A DNA stretch of 54,944 nucleotides from Paenibacillus phocaeensis. Its GTDB lineage: Bacteria; Bacillota; Bacilli; Paenibacillales; Paenibacillaceae. The translations under genes and the position numbers were made by a program. The notes below the pieces were generated by a model. It ran no database searches. It saw nothing but the letters and a program-made list of their open reading frames with translations, and was not told the origin of the DNA. Location: the NCBI RefSeq assembly GCF_900021165.1, contig NZ_FCOQ01000031.1, positions 162,208 through 217,151 of the forward strand, read 5' to 3'. Of this stretch, positions 23,914 through 32,557 are shown piece after piece; within the stretch, counting starts at the first letter, position 1; every line of letters begins with the position of its first letter.

Positions 23914-24609
23914 TTACGCTTGCTCCGCCTCGTCATACAGGGAGACCAACTCCTCGAAGGAGCGGATCAGCACATCGGAGCCGGCCAACTCATCGCCATC
24001 GCCGAATCCGGCATAAGCGCAGCCGATCACCGTCAACCCGTTCTTCTTCCCCGCCTCGACGTCCGAGGAGCGGTCGCCGACCATCCACGCGCGTGATACG
24101 CCGTGTTTGTCCAACAGCAGCTTAACCAAGTCGACTTTGGACGCGGTCTGATACTCGCCTGCGCTGAAGATCCCTTCAAACAACGGGAATATACGATGTG
24201 CCTCGGCCACGCCTTTTACGTAATGCTCCAGTCCGTTGCTGGCAACGAACAGCCTTACGCCGCGCCGGCCCAATTGCTGCAGCGTTTCCGGCACCTGCGG
24301 GTACAGCTCAGTGGCCAGACGTTGCAAGCCTTCCAGCTCGTACTCCAGCAGCAGCTCATCCGCCCGGCGATGTACGGCTTCGCCATGATTAGGAATCACC
24401 CGCCGCCAGATATCTGGCAGGAGCATCCCCAAGCAGCTTAGAATCCGCTCTTCCGGCGGGGTTGCCCCTGTGTACAGCCCTTCTTCCCGCAGCCGGTCGA
24501 ACACCTGATGAAACACCGGAATCAGCAGCGTTTCCGTTTTGAACAGCGTCCCGTCCATGTCAAAGATCATCGCTTCCGGCTTCACCCATCCGTCGGTCTC
24601 TCTCCTCAT
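23914..24609 (-). CDS. HAD superfamily hydrolase
   Basis: Haloacid dehalogenase-type phosphatase of 231 residues, close to the phosphoglycolate phosphatase subgroup. Motif I is MIFDMDGTLF with the nucleophile and acid/base aspartates. VRLFVASNGLEHYV is motif II (Ser/Asn). The conserved K of motif III lies in YQTASKVDLVKLLL. Motif IV is WMVGDRSSDVEAGKKNGLTVIG. The cap domain between motifs I and II is helical, as in subclass IA. The ATG at 24609 is chosen because GGAAGGA lies 8 bases upstream; a GTG at 24615 is too close. Substrate unknown. Confidence 0.88.
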   Translation of the reverse strand: MRRETDGWVKPEAMIFDMDGTLFKTETLLIPVFHQVFDRLREEGLYTGATPPEERILSCLGMLLPDIWRRVIPNHGEAVHRRADELLLEYELEGLQRLATELYPQVPETLQQLGRRGVRLFVASNGLEHYVKGVAEAHRIFPLFEGIFSAGEYQTASKVDLVKLLLDKHGVSRAWMVGDRSSDVEAGKKNGLTVIGCAYAGFGDGDELAGSDVLIRSFEELVSLYDEAEQA

Positions 24610-24682
24610 CTCCACATTCCTTCCGTATGTAGGTTATAGCCTCATGATATGTCATGTCGGTATTCCTTGTAAACCGAAGGCC

Positions 24683-25783
24683 TTATCCGGATGTGGCCCG
24701 GCGTTCCCGTCGCACCTTGATTTCGGCAGCCAGCAGCAAGATCAGGGGAAAGACAACCTGGAACGGAAACGCATAATACTGGTAGATCTTCATGACGAAG
24801 TAATCCATCTCCATGATGTTGTTAAACAGCGCGGAGGCCAGGTACGTAATCAGAAGCCCGGTTTGCACCGCTACGCTCCGGTAACTCTTCAGGTGAAGCA
24901 GCTTCGCGATGCCCTGACTGGCGGCCAGCAAGCATACGCTGAGCTTCATAAATACGCAAATGACGAACACGACGGCCACCGTTCCTTCGATGCGTTGAAT
25001 AAAATCCCCGATATTAATTCGGCCTACGGCCGTATAGGATGGAAAATACACGTTGCTTATCGTATTGGGCCCCAGGACCAAAATATTGCGGTAGGAAATG
25101 AACAGGACAAGGAGGCCGCCGATCCATAATCCATGGAGAAAAATCCGGTAAAACGACTTCCGATCGTTCACGCCGCCGCCAAGGATCGCGGTTAATAAAA
25201 AAGTCTCGGCAAACGGGAAGGAAAAAGCCGAAAAAGTCCCCTCCCAAACCGGCCCCCAGCCGTTGTCCAAAATCGGCAGAAGGTGATTGAAATTCAGTCT
25301 TTGAATGGTAAGACACAAGACGAGAACAATCGTAAACATACAGATGTTCAGCAGCAGCCGTGCGCTCCGCCCCATTGTATCGAGGCCGTACAATACGACG
25401 ATGATGCTGAGCGCGCTCACAAATAACATCGGCACGATCATCGGCGTTTCCGGCATCGTCTCGGTATCCATGAATTCTCCGAAATGTCTGAGCACCAAGG
25501 CGCCTACATGAATCGCATACCATATATACAACAAGCTGAACGCTTTCCCTATCCACTTTCCGAAGACGTGCTGGCAAATCTCAAACAGATTCTGCCCGGG
25601 AAAAAGGGTCAACAACCTTGCTGCAATCAGGACGATCGGGATGGCGATGAGAATCGCAAACATAATGGAGAGCCAGGCATCGGATTTGGCTTGGCCTGCG
25701 GCGCCCAGGATCATCGTGCTGCCCATTATGAACAGAATCAGGATGGTTCGCGCCTCGCCTGCGTTGATCAAATCCTTGTTCAT
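24683..25783 (-). CDS. Ger receptor B subunit (spore permease, GerAB/GerKB-like)
   Basis: Membrane-embedded subunit of a spore germinant receptor, 366 residues from the ATG at 25783, with AGGTGA upstream; a longer reading from 25813 is unlikely. About ten hydrophobic segments of the amino acid permease (APC) type: AGEARTILILFIMGSTMILGAAGQ near the start, and FSFPFAETFLLTAILGG in the middle. This subunit is thought to bind or pass the germinant. It is the last gene of the operon, in the order A-C-D-B. The germinant specificity cannot be inferred. Confidence 0.9.
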   Translation of the reverse strand: MNKDLINAGEARTILILFIMGSTMILGAAGQAKSDAWLSIMFAILIAIPIVLIAARLLTLFPGQNLFEICQHVFGKWIGKAFSLLYIWYAIHVGALVLRHFGEFMDTETMPETPMIVPMLFVSALSIIVVLYGLDTMGRSARLLLNICMFTIVLVLCLTIQRLNFNHLLPILDNGWGPVWEGTFSAFSFPFAETFLLTAILGGGVNDRKSFYRIFLHGLWIGGLLVLFISYRNILVLGPNTISNVYFPSYTAVGRINIGDFIQRIEGTVAVVFVICVFMKLSVCLLAASQGIAKLLHLKSYRSVAVQTGLLITYLASALFNNIMEMDYFVMKIYQYYAFPFQVVFPLILLLAAEIKVRRERRATSG

Positions 25784-25802
25784 AACCCATTCACCTCCCC
25801 CG

Positions 25803-26012
25803 TTATATGCCAAACAACAGCCGCACCGCTTGTTCGATCAGCCTCGTAGGGCTCGGCAGCTTCGCCCCGGCAGCCAGCGCTAAAGCAGCAGCGAAAGAGA
25901 CAAGGCCCAAGGCGCAGCTGACGTAAAAGTCCTTGATATAACCGTTTTTATACGTTTGGACTTGATCCAGCAACACGATGAAAGCAAAAGCAAAGATCGT
26001 AAACAGTATCAC
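25803..26012 (-). CDS. Small two-helix membrane protein, likely Ger receptor D subunit
   Basis: 69 residues with two membrane segments (about 1-16, ILFTIFAFAFIVLLDQ, and 33-49, ALGLVSFAAALALAAGA) and a short tail. Small two-helix D subunits of this kind are encoded in several ger operons, where they modulate receptor function. The GTG start at 26012 shares one base with the preceding GerC stop (TAGTG), and CGGAGG lies upstream, so it is translationally coupled. The protein sits between the C and B subunits. Identification is by position, size and topology, not by sequence motif. Confidence 0.7.
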   Translation of the reverse strand: MILFTIFAFAFIVLLDQVQTYKNGYIKDFYVSCALGLVSFAAALALAAGAKLPSPTRLIEQAVRLLFGI

Positions 26013-27178
26013 TAATCCTCTTCCTCCGGTTGAATCAGCTTTTTGACGGATGCCGTATTTTTGATTTCAACATCGGCTTCTACGGTTACCTTTAACTTGG
26101 AGAAATGCTCGTCCCAGTCCTTTTCGAGCGACTTCCATACCTTCGGCATTTTCTTGTGGATCCGGTTGCCAAAACCGAAGATATCCTGCTGATAGCGCTG
26201 CTGTGCGATCCCGATGACGCTCTCCATTTCTTTTACAAGCAGGTCCTCGGCGATTTTCTCCGTATCCGCGAGCCATTTAGAAGAGAAGTTGATGTTTTCT
26301 TGCGCTTCATCTACCGAAACAACGGTATGCGTCTTTACCCTGATTTCAACCTGACCATTCACAAGTACCGGCTCCACTTTGGTCTTGCTCTTGAAGATTT
26401 CCAAAGAAATGCTCGGCGAACGCCGATAACCGCCCAACGGCAAGATTCCCCCTTTGATTTCGTCTCGGAGAAACAGCACATACTTGGTTTGGTTGGCATC
26501 CATCGTTCCCAGCATTTTATCCTTATCGAATACGGCCAGCCCGCCAATGGAAGCCACCTGTTTGCCATCGCTTCCCTTAACGTAGATCATCGGCAGGATG
26601 CTGCTGAGCCCGGTCGTATTGATCGTGTCGGCGAAATCAAAAATTTCCATCACCGGAAAATTCGACACGCTATGCTCATTCTTAAGGATTTCATCGATTT
26701 TAAAGGAAAGGGGGCCGCCGGAGTCCCCGCCGGTACGCAGCACCTCCTCCGCGGTTTTCTCGCCGGAGACCAGAACGCGGATGTCGGCTCTCGTTTCCGT
26801 GTCTCTGACATACCAGTCGAGAACTTTCGAAGCTCCCTCCCGGGCGATTTCCTCGCTTAAGATAATCGACTTGGCATGAGCCCAGTAGAGTCGCATCCCG
26901 GTCTCCGTGATCATGTTTCGAACGATTTCAAACATGGTACTCCCGGATAAGGTAACCCGTTTGGAACCGATATGCATCAGGTCTTCTCCCCCCGAACCGT
27001 CGACCATCTCGATCGTCAACCTGATCTCGCCTTCCTCCTTGCCTTTGTCAATGGCGATTCCGGCGACCGTGATCACTTTGTCGACCTCCCGGTAATTCCA
27101 GCAGCCGGTCAGCGATAATAAAATCAGGCTGCTGCATGCAACAACAGCTAGGCGTTTCACCCTCGAAGGGTTCGGCAT
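26012..27178 (-). CDS. Ger receptor C subunit (GerAC-like lipoprotein)
   Basis: Lipoprotein subunit of a spore germinant receptor, 388 residues. The signal peptide ends with the lipobox LTGC (Cys 26), followed by WNYREVDKVITVAGIAIDKG, characteristic of GerAC. The remainder is the three-domain GerAC fold (for example GMRLYWAHAKSIILSEEIAREG, and TVEADVEIKNTASV at the end). The ATG at 27178 lies 8 bases after GAGGTGA, which overlaps the stop codon of the A subunit. Confidence 0.92.
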   Translation of the reverse strand: MPNPSRVKRLAVVACSSLILLSLTGCWNYREVDKVITVAGIAIDKGKEEGEIRLTIEMVDGSGGEDLMHIGSKRVTLSGSTMFEIVRNMITETGMRLYWAHAKSIILSEEIAREGASKVLDWYVRDTETRADIRVLVSGEKTAEEVLRTGGDSGGPLSFKIDEILKNEHSVSNFPVMEIFDFADTINTTGLSSILPMIYVKGSDGKQVASIGGLAVFDKDKMLGTMDANQTKYVLFLRDEIKGGILPLGGYRRSPSISLEIFKSKTKVEPVLVNGQVEIRVKTHTVVSVDEAQENINFSSKWLADTEKIAEDLLVKEMESVIGIAQQRYQQDIFGFGNRIHKKMPKVWKSLEKDWDEHFSKLKVTVEADVEIKNTASVKKLIQPEEED

Positions 27179-27185
27179 CTTCCGC

Positions 27186-28721
27186 TCACCTCGCGATTTT
27201 TCGAATCCGCCTTTTGGCTTGCGTGCTCGGGGCCCCTTTCTTCGCCCGCCACCAAGGCAAGCGGATGACCGTATCCCGAATATCGGATTCCTTGAAGGAA
27301 CCGATCGTCATCATGTAAGGCACTCCGAAACTCCTCAGACTCATCAAATGAATGATTAACCCGATCATTCCGAACAAATAACCGTAAAGCCCCAAAAACG
27401 AGGACAAGGTTAACAAAATAAATCGCGTCGAGATCGAAGCCGCCTTCATCTTGACGTTAAGCAGCGTCGTAATCCCGGTCGTACCGACGACGATCACCAT
27501 GGGGGCGCTCACGACTCTCGCATCAACCGCGGCTTGTCCCAATACCAGCGCGCCAACGATGCTTACGGCTTGGCCGATGGAGTTCGGAATCCGCGTCCCG
27601 GCCTCCCGCAAAATCTCGAATACGAGCAGCATCAGGAAACATTCCGCCACCGTCGGCAAGGGCACGGATTGTCTTGCGGCGGAGATGCTGAGCAGCAGCG
27701 GAGTCGGCATCATTTCCTGATTATAGGTAACCATCGATACATAGATAGCCGGAATGCTGACGGCGAGAAATTCGCCGAGAAACCGCATCGCCCGGTTGAA
27801 CGAACCGAAGAAGTAATTGCTGTAATAGTCTTCGCTCACTTGAAAATATTCCAGGAACAAGAAGGGAACCGTAAGGGCAAACGTGCTTCCGTCCACCAGA
27901 AGCGCGATGCGCCCTTCCAGGATCTTCCCGGCCACGGTGTCGGGACGCTCCGTATTGCCGACCGTTTCGAACGGAGACATCGGATGATCGCGGAGCATCT
28001 CCTGCAATTGCCCGGAATCCAGGATCGCATCGATGTTCAGTTGCTCCAGACGTTTAACGAGCTTGTCCAGAATTTTTGGGGAGGCGGCTCCTTTCATATA
28101 ACACAGGCAGATGGTCGTATGGGTCGACTCCCCGAGCTCCATAAATTCAAATTTAAGCTCCGGGTTCTTGACTCTCTGCCGGATGAGCGTCAAGTTGGTG
28201 ATCAGCGATTCGGTAAAGCCTTCTCTTGGCCCGAGAACGGCCTTCTCCGTTCCCGGTTCCGACACATCCCGGTATTTTCCTCCCTGCGTCCCAACGATCA
28301 GCGCTTGAGGCGAGCCTTCCACCAGCAACAGCGTTTTGCCGCACAGGAGCTCGTTCAGCAACTGATCCAGGTTGTCCGATAATTGCAGTTCGGGGGCATC
28401 GATAATCCGATCCATCAACAGCTGCGTTAGGGGAGTACCCGGAGTTTCCCCGGAGGCTTTGAAGGCTAAGATCGGCTTGATGATGTTATTGCTTATGGCC
28501 TCGCTTCTTACCATGCCTGCGATGTGGATCAAACAGCCGGAGATCGACCCGATTTCGGGATGCTGGAATTTGCGAATTTTCACGGTGGAGTCCCCGGAAA
28601 ATATCCGCTTGAATAATTCGATATTCTCATTGACGGAGTCGTGCAAGCGTTCCTGGTTCAGCAATGCATCCACCCTTTTCCGAGAAAGCTTAGAAGAATG
28701 TTTATATGTTATTCCCAACAT
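27186..28721 (-). CDS. Ger receptor A subunit (GerAA-like)
   Basis: About 511 residues. A large hydrophilic N-terminal region of about 250 residues (with SVNENIELFKRIFSGDSTVKIRKF) is followed by about five membrane segments, containing SRPLPTVAE-like SVPLPTVAECFLMLLVFEILREAGTR-type sequence and GQAVSIVGALVLGQAAVDA, both typical of GerAA. The start is uncertain: ATG at 28721 and TTG at 28727 have poor ribosome binding sites, while a TTG at 28664 has AAGGGTGG upstream and would begin close to the usual N-terminus. First gene of the receptor operon, presumably transcribed in the forespore by sigma-G, but no convincing promoter was seen. Confidence 0.9.
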   Translation of the reverse strand: MLGITYKHSSKLSRKRVDALLNQERLHDSVNENIELFKRIFSGDSTVKIRKFQHPEIGSISGCLIHIAGMVRSEAISNNIIKPILAFKASGETPGTPLTQLLMDRIIDAPELQLSDNLDQLLNELLCGKTLLLVEGSPQALIVGTQGGKYRDVSEPGTEKAVLGPREGFTESLITNLTLIRQRVKNPELKFEFMELGESTHTTICLCYMKGAASPKILDKLVKRLEQLNIDAILDSGQLQEMLRDHPMSPFETVGNTERPDTVAGKILEGRIALLVDGSTFALTVPFLFLEYFQVSEDYYSNYFFGSFNRAMRFLGEFLAVSIPAIYVSMVTYNQEMMPTPLLLSISAARQSVPLPTVAECFLMLLVFEILREAGTRIPNSIGQAVSIVGALVLGQAAVDARVVSAPMVIVVGTTGITTLLNVKMKAASISTRFILLTLSSFLGLYGYLFGMIGLIIHLMSLRSFGVPYMMTIGSFKESDIRDTVIRLPWWRAKKGAPSTQAKRRIRKIAR

Positions 28722-28762
28722 CGCCAAATTTTATCGGTAGATTCACAAACTTGAATCCGCAC

Positions 28763-28798
28763 AAAAAAGCAGCGAGGGAGTTAAACTCCCTTGCTGCC
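28763..28798 (-). terminator. Intrinsic terminator of the YfcE-type gene
   Basis: GCAGCGAGGGAGTT (from about 28769) pairs with AACTCCCTTGCTGC (to 28798); on the minus strand it is followed by TTTTTT (A6 at 28763-28768). It separates the phosphodiesterase from the Ger operon. Confidence 0.88.
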
Positions 28799-28845
28799 TG
28801 TGAATTTGCGCCGCCTCTTCGCACCTTGCCGTTACTCCATGAAAG

Positions 28846-29391
28846 TTAATTGAATTCGATCCGTTTCACAGTCTCTCCGGCAAAATCCTTGACGATAAAC
28901 GCCCCCGCCTCCAAAATGCCGTAGGAATGCGGGGAATTCTCCTTCGGCAAAGCGATGGATCCCGGGTTCAACACATAAATGCCGTTCTTGCAATCCGCCA
29001 CCGGCACATGGGTATGTCCTTGAATAAACACGTCGCCGGGCGAGAGCGGCGGAAGCTGATCCATGTTACAGCCGTGGCCGTGAGTAACGTAAATCCTGCG
29101 CCCCTCGCAGAAGAGCATGGCGTAATCCGCCATCATCGGAAATTCGAGCAGCATCTGGTCCACTTCCGCATCGCAGTTCCCGCGCACGGCGATGAGGTGA
29201 TGCTTATGCCCGTTAAGCGTCTCCGCCACCCGCTTTGGATCGTACCTGTCAGGCAGCGGATTCCGCGGGCCGTGGTACAGGAAATCCCCCAGCAGCACAA
29301 GCTGGTCCGGCTGCTCCTCCTTGGCTTTCACCAACGCCCGGTCCAGCCATTCGCTCGACCCGTGGATATCCGAAATCATCATCAGTTTCAT
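28846..29391 (-). CDS. yfcE: YfcE family metallophosphodiesterase
   Basis: 181 residues, calcineurin-like phosphoesterase of the YfcE/MJ0936 group. Metal-binding motifs are in order: MISDIHGSSEW, LLGDFLYHGPRNPLP, VRGNCDAEVD, VTHGHGCNMD and FIQGHTHVPV. A dinuclear metal centre is expected. In Escherichia coli YfcE hydrolyses phosphodiester model substrates; the in vivo target is unknown. The ATG at 29391 with GAAGGAG ten bases upstream is preferred over the TTG at 29397. Monocistronic, with its own terminator. Confidence 0.92.
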   Translation of the reverse strand: MKLMMISDIHGSSEWLDRALVKAKEEQPDQLVLLGDFLYHGPRNPLPDRYDPKRVAETLNGHKHHLIAVRGNCDAEVDQMLLEFPMMADYAMLFCEGRRIYVTHGHGCNMDQLPPLSPGDVFIQGHTHVPVADCKNGIYVLNPGSIALPKENSPHSYGILEAGAFIVKDFAGETVKRIEFN

Positions 29392-29470
29392 GGACAACCA
29401 ACTCCTTCACCCGTAAGTTCCGGGCATCGCAAGAAAGACGCTCAATCGCTTGAACGTCTCCAGCCTGCCC

Positions 29471-30550
29471 TTATTCGACCAGCGTGTATTGCGGGTCGGT
29501 TACTTTAAAACCGCCTTTGAGTCCCGACGTGACGTAAATCTTGTTGTCTTTCGTGATGAACAGCCCTTCCGTTCCGTCGTCCAATCCCTCCATATAGGTT
29601 AACCCTTCCTCCAGGCCCATCACATAAACAAACGTCGACAGCGCATCGGCATCCGTTGCGTTGTCCGCCAGAATTGTGACACTTTTCAGGTTGTTCTGTG
29701 CCGGAACGCCGGTTCTCGGATCCAGAATGTGATGATACATCACGCCGTCTTCGATGAAGTAACGCTCATAGATTCCCGACGTATCAATCACCTGGTCGCT
29801 TAATCGAATCGTCCCCATGGTCGTGCCCCGCGAGCTGTCGGGATCCTGGAGGCCGACGTTCCAGCTGTCGCCGTTAGGCTTGCTGCCGATGACGATGATG
29901 CTGCTGCCGCCGAGGTCGACGAGCGCGCTCTTGACCCCCTCTGCTCTCAAATATGCGGCAATTTCGTCCGCTGCATAACCTTTCCCGATGCCGCCGAGAT
30001 CCAACACCATCCCCGGCCGTTTCAGAAAGACCGTGCGCTTGGCTTCGTCCACGACGACGTCCTTATAGCCAACCAGGCTAAGCTCCCGCTGCAAATCCTC
30101 CGGAGCCGGGACATGGGCCCCTTCATGTCCAATATCCCAAAGATCGACCAGACCGCCTACCGTTGGGTCAAATAGCCCGTCCGTCTGTTCGGCGTAGTCA
30201 AGCGAACGCTTCAGAACCTTCATGGTGTCCTCGGAAACTTCAACCGCCTGTTTGCCGGCTTCCTGATTCACTTTGTAGAGCTGGCTCGTCTCTAATGTGC
30301 GGCTGAGCTCTACATCCAAGGATTTCAGCAGATTGTCGATATGGTTTAAATGCTCCTCGGCCTTGGGATCCTCATACAATTTGATATTAACGACCGTATC
30401 AAAAATATAATATTGCTTCGAGGCAGGCTCTGTTGCCGTCGGATTCCCCTTCGTTTCCGTCTCTCCCCCGCAGCCCGATAACAGGGTTGTCAGTATTGCC
30501 GTCAAGCCGAAGATTATGGCTCGTTTACGCCATTTTTGTGTTCGTTGCAT
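29471..30550 (-). CDS. apbE: ApbE lipoprotein, FAD:protein FMN transferase
   Basis: 359 residues. A lipoprotein signal peptide ends at LLSGC (Cys 27), so it is anchored outside the cytoplasmic membrane. The ApbE fold carries the family elements YYIFDTVVNIKLY, LDLGGIGKGYAADEIAAYL, and HHILDPRTGVPAQN, followed by VTILADNATDADALSTFVYVMG with the metal-binding D/T residues. It transfers FMN from FAD to threonine in exported flavoproteins such as Rnf/Nqr subunits or extracellular reductases. No such target lies nearby. It is divergent from hcp. Confidence 0.93.
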   Translation of the reverse strand: MQRTQKWRKRAIIFGLTAILTTLLSGCGGETETKGNPTATEPASKQYYIFDTVVNIKLYEDPKAEEHLNHIDNLLKSLDVELSRTLETSQLYKVNQEAGKQAVEVSEDTMKVLKRSLDYAEQTDGLFDPTVGGLVDLWDIGHEGAHVPAPEDLQRELSLVGYKDVVVDEAKRTVFLKRPGMVLDLGGIGKGYAADEIAAYLRAEGVKSALVDLGGSSIIVIGSKPNGDSWNVGLQDPDSSRGTTMGTIRLSDQVIDTSGIYERYFIEDGVMYHHILDPRTGVPAQNNLKSVTILADNATDADALSTFVYVMGLEEGLTYMEGLDDGTEGLFITKDNKIYVTSGLKGGFKVTDPQYTLVE

Positions 30551-30710
30551 CGTTTCACCTCATTATGAAATTCCACACCTCTCGTGGGTAACCTACCGTA
30601 TTGTATAATTTTCACAACCTCTTAGTCCAGTAAGTACATCACGTTCAGGGGTTGGAGATGCGAGGAAAGGCGACCGCCCCATGACCTGTTTTCTATTTTG
30701 TGGAAATGGT
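30551..30710. other. apbE/hcp divergent intergenic region, apbE side
   Basis: The 302-bp gap between apbE and hcp includes TTGTATAATTTTCACAA at 30601-30617, which resembles a Rex operator but has one base too few. The same sequence read on the minus strand includes TACAAT, a possible apbE -10 box. The remaining 90 bp show nothing clear. The FNR-type site on the hcp side is listed separately. Confidence 0.3.
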
Positions 30711-30753
30711 TGTGACTGCAATCACTCCTCCGTGAGCGGTCCGGCGCTATGCT
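30711..30753 (+). promoter_or_regulatory. FNR-type site and -10 box for hcp
   Basis: TGTGACTGCAATCACT at 30711-30726, a full match to TGTGA-N6-TCACT, followed by TATGCT at 30748-30753. The predicted start is near 30760, placing the site centre at -41.5. The same geometry is seen at ywiC and ilvB. Confidence 0.72.
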
Positions 30754-30852
30754 TCTGGCATACTCGGAGGCGCTTCGCCCCAAACCTCTACGTGAAATTT
30801 AACACCTATGTTTGGCGCCTCCCTATCCCACTTTAACCAAGGAGGTTTCCCT

Positions 30853-32541
30853 ATGGACCCAAACCATGCTACGACCGACACCCTTCAAAAGACATCCATG
30901 TTCTGTTACCAATGCCAAGAGGCGGCAGGTGGATTAGGCTGTACGCTCGTCGGTGTTTGCGGAAAGCCGGAAGACGTCGCCAATTTGCAGGATTTGCTCA
31001 TCTATGTTCTTAAAGGGATGTCATTCCTCGCACTGGGCAGCGATCTGCCGGAAGACGTCGAGCGTCAGCTTTCTGTGTTTACGATGAACTCCTTGTTTGC
31101 AACGATTACGAATGCCAATTTTGATCACGACAGCTTCGTCGGTCAAATCCGAACGGCCCTCGCTATGCGCGATGCAGTACAACACTATTGGAATGAGCGG
31201 CATGCAGGCGATGAGCGTTCCCTGCCCGATGCCGCGCTTTGGAAGGCGGAAGACGAAATCCAGATTGCAGCCAAAGCGAAGCAGGTGGGGGTTCTCTCCA
31301 CCGTCAACGAAGACATCCGTTCCTTGCGCGAGCTGCTGACCTACGGACTCAAAGGAATGGCCGCCTACACGTACCATGCGAATCAGTTGGGTTATACGAA
31401 TAAGGCAATCGATCGCTTTATACGCCAAGCGTTGGCTGCTACATTAGACGATACTTTAACTGCCGACGACCTTGTCGCCCTGGTTCTGGAAGCCGGCAAG
31501 TATGGTGTGGAGGCCATGTCCTTACTGGATCAAGCCAATACGAGCACCTACGGCCATCCGGAGGTGACCCAGGTCAATATCGGTGTGCGGAATCGCCCTG
31601 GCATTCTGGTCAGCGGCCATGATTTGAAGGACCTGGAAGAGCTGCTGGCGCAAACCGAAGGAACCGGCGTGGATGTTTACACCCACAGCGAGATGCTGCC
31701 GGCCCATTATTATCCGGCTTTCAAGAAATACAGCCACTTCGTCGGCAATTATGGCAACGCCTGGTGGGAGCAAACGAGGGAATTCGCCGCCTTTGGCGGC
31801 CCGATTCTGATGACGACCAACTGTATCGTCCCGCCAAAAGCCAGTTATAGGGATCGCATCTACACAACGGGGAATACCGGATACCCCGGGGTTCGGCATA
31901 TTCCAGACGGTGCCGACGGTAAGCCGAAGGACTTCTCGGAACTGATCGCGCACGCCCTCAGCTGCCCGCCGCCAACCGAGCTCGAAAGCGGGCAGATCGT
32001 CGGCGGCTTCGCTCATCATACGGTTACCCGGCTGGCCGACCAGATCGTTCAGGCGGTGGAGACCGGGGCGATCCGACGATTCTTCGTGATGGCGGGGTGT
32101 GACGGTCGGATGAAATCACGTGATTACTATACGGAGTTTGCCAAACAATTACCCCGCGATACCGTCATCTTGACGGCTGGCTGCGCGAAATACAAATATA
32201 ACAAGCTGGAGCTCGGCGACATCGGCGGGATTCCGCGCGTCCTGGATGCCGGTCAATGCAATGATTCCTATTCGCTGGCCGTCATTGCGCTCAAGTTGAA
32301 GGAAGCGTTGGGTCTTGAGGATATTAACGAGCTGCCGATTTCGTACAATATCGCCTGGTATGAGCAGAAGGCCGTTATCGTCCTGTTGGCCCTCCTCCAT
32401 CTCGGCGTCAAAAACATCCATCTCGGACCGACGTTGCCGGCTTTCCTGTCGCCGAACGTGGCCCAGGTCCTGATCGATAAATTCGGCATCGGCGGGATCA
32501 CAAGCGTAGAAGAAGACATGGCTTTGTTCCTCGGCGCCTAG
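30853..32541 (+). CDS. hcp: Hydroxylamine reductase / hybrid cluster protein Hcp
   Basis: 562 residues from the ATG at 30853, led by AAGGAGG. Contains the N-terminal cluster motif CxxC-x8-C-x5-C (Cys 18, 21, 30 and 36), the class I spacing seen in Desulfovibrio enzymes. Later motifs for the hybrid 4Fe-2O-2S cluster include HSEMLPAHYYP, TNCIVPP, VMAGCDGRMKSRDYYTEFA, TAGCAKYKYN and DAGQCNDSYS. Hcp reduces NO or hydroxylamine under low oxygen. There is no adjacent hcr reductase gene. The upstream FNR-type site fits anaerobic induction. A 45-bp upstream in-frame extension lacks a ribosome binding site. Confidence 0.96.
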   Translation: MDPNHATTDTLQKTSMFCYQCQEAAGGLGCTLVGVCGKPEDVANLQDLLIYVLKGMSFLALGSDLPEDVERQLSVFTMNSLFATITNANFDHDSFVGQIRTALAMRDAVQHYWNERHAGDERSLPDAALWKAEDEIQIAAKAKQVGVLSTVNEDIRSLRELLTYGLKGMAAYTYHANQLGYTNKAIDRFIRQALAATLDDTLTADDLVALVLEAGKYGVEAMSLLDQANTSTYGHPEVTQVNIGVRNRPGILVSGHDLKDLEELLAQTEGTGVDVYTHSEMLPAHYYPAFKKYSHFVGNYGNAWWEQTREFAAFGGPILMTTNCIVPPKASYRDRIYTTGNTGYPGVRHIPDGADGKPKDFSELIAHALSCPPPTELESGQIVGGFAHHTVTRLADQIVQAVETGAIRRFFVMAGCDGRMKSRDYYTEFAKQLPRDTVILTAGCAKYKYNKLELGDIGGIPRVLDAGQCNDSYSLAVIALKLKEALGLEDINELPISYNIAWYEQKAVIVLLALLHLGVKNIHLGPTLPAFLSPNVAQVLIDKFGIGGITSVEEDMALFLGA

Positions 32542-32557
32542 GCGTTACGCGATAGGG

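Noticed and set aside
30711..30726. Control of apbE by the same FNR-type site
   Set aside because: No acceptable -10 box lies at the matching distance on the minus strand, so only hcp is assigned.
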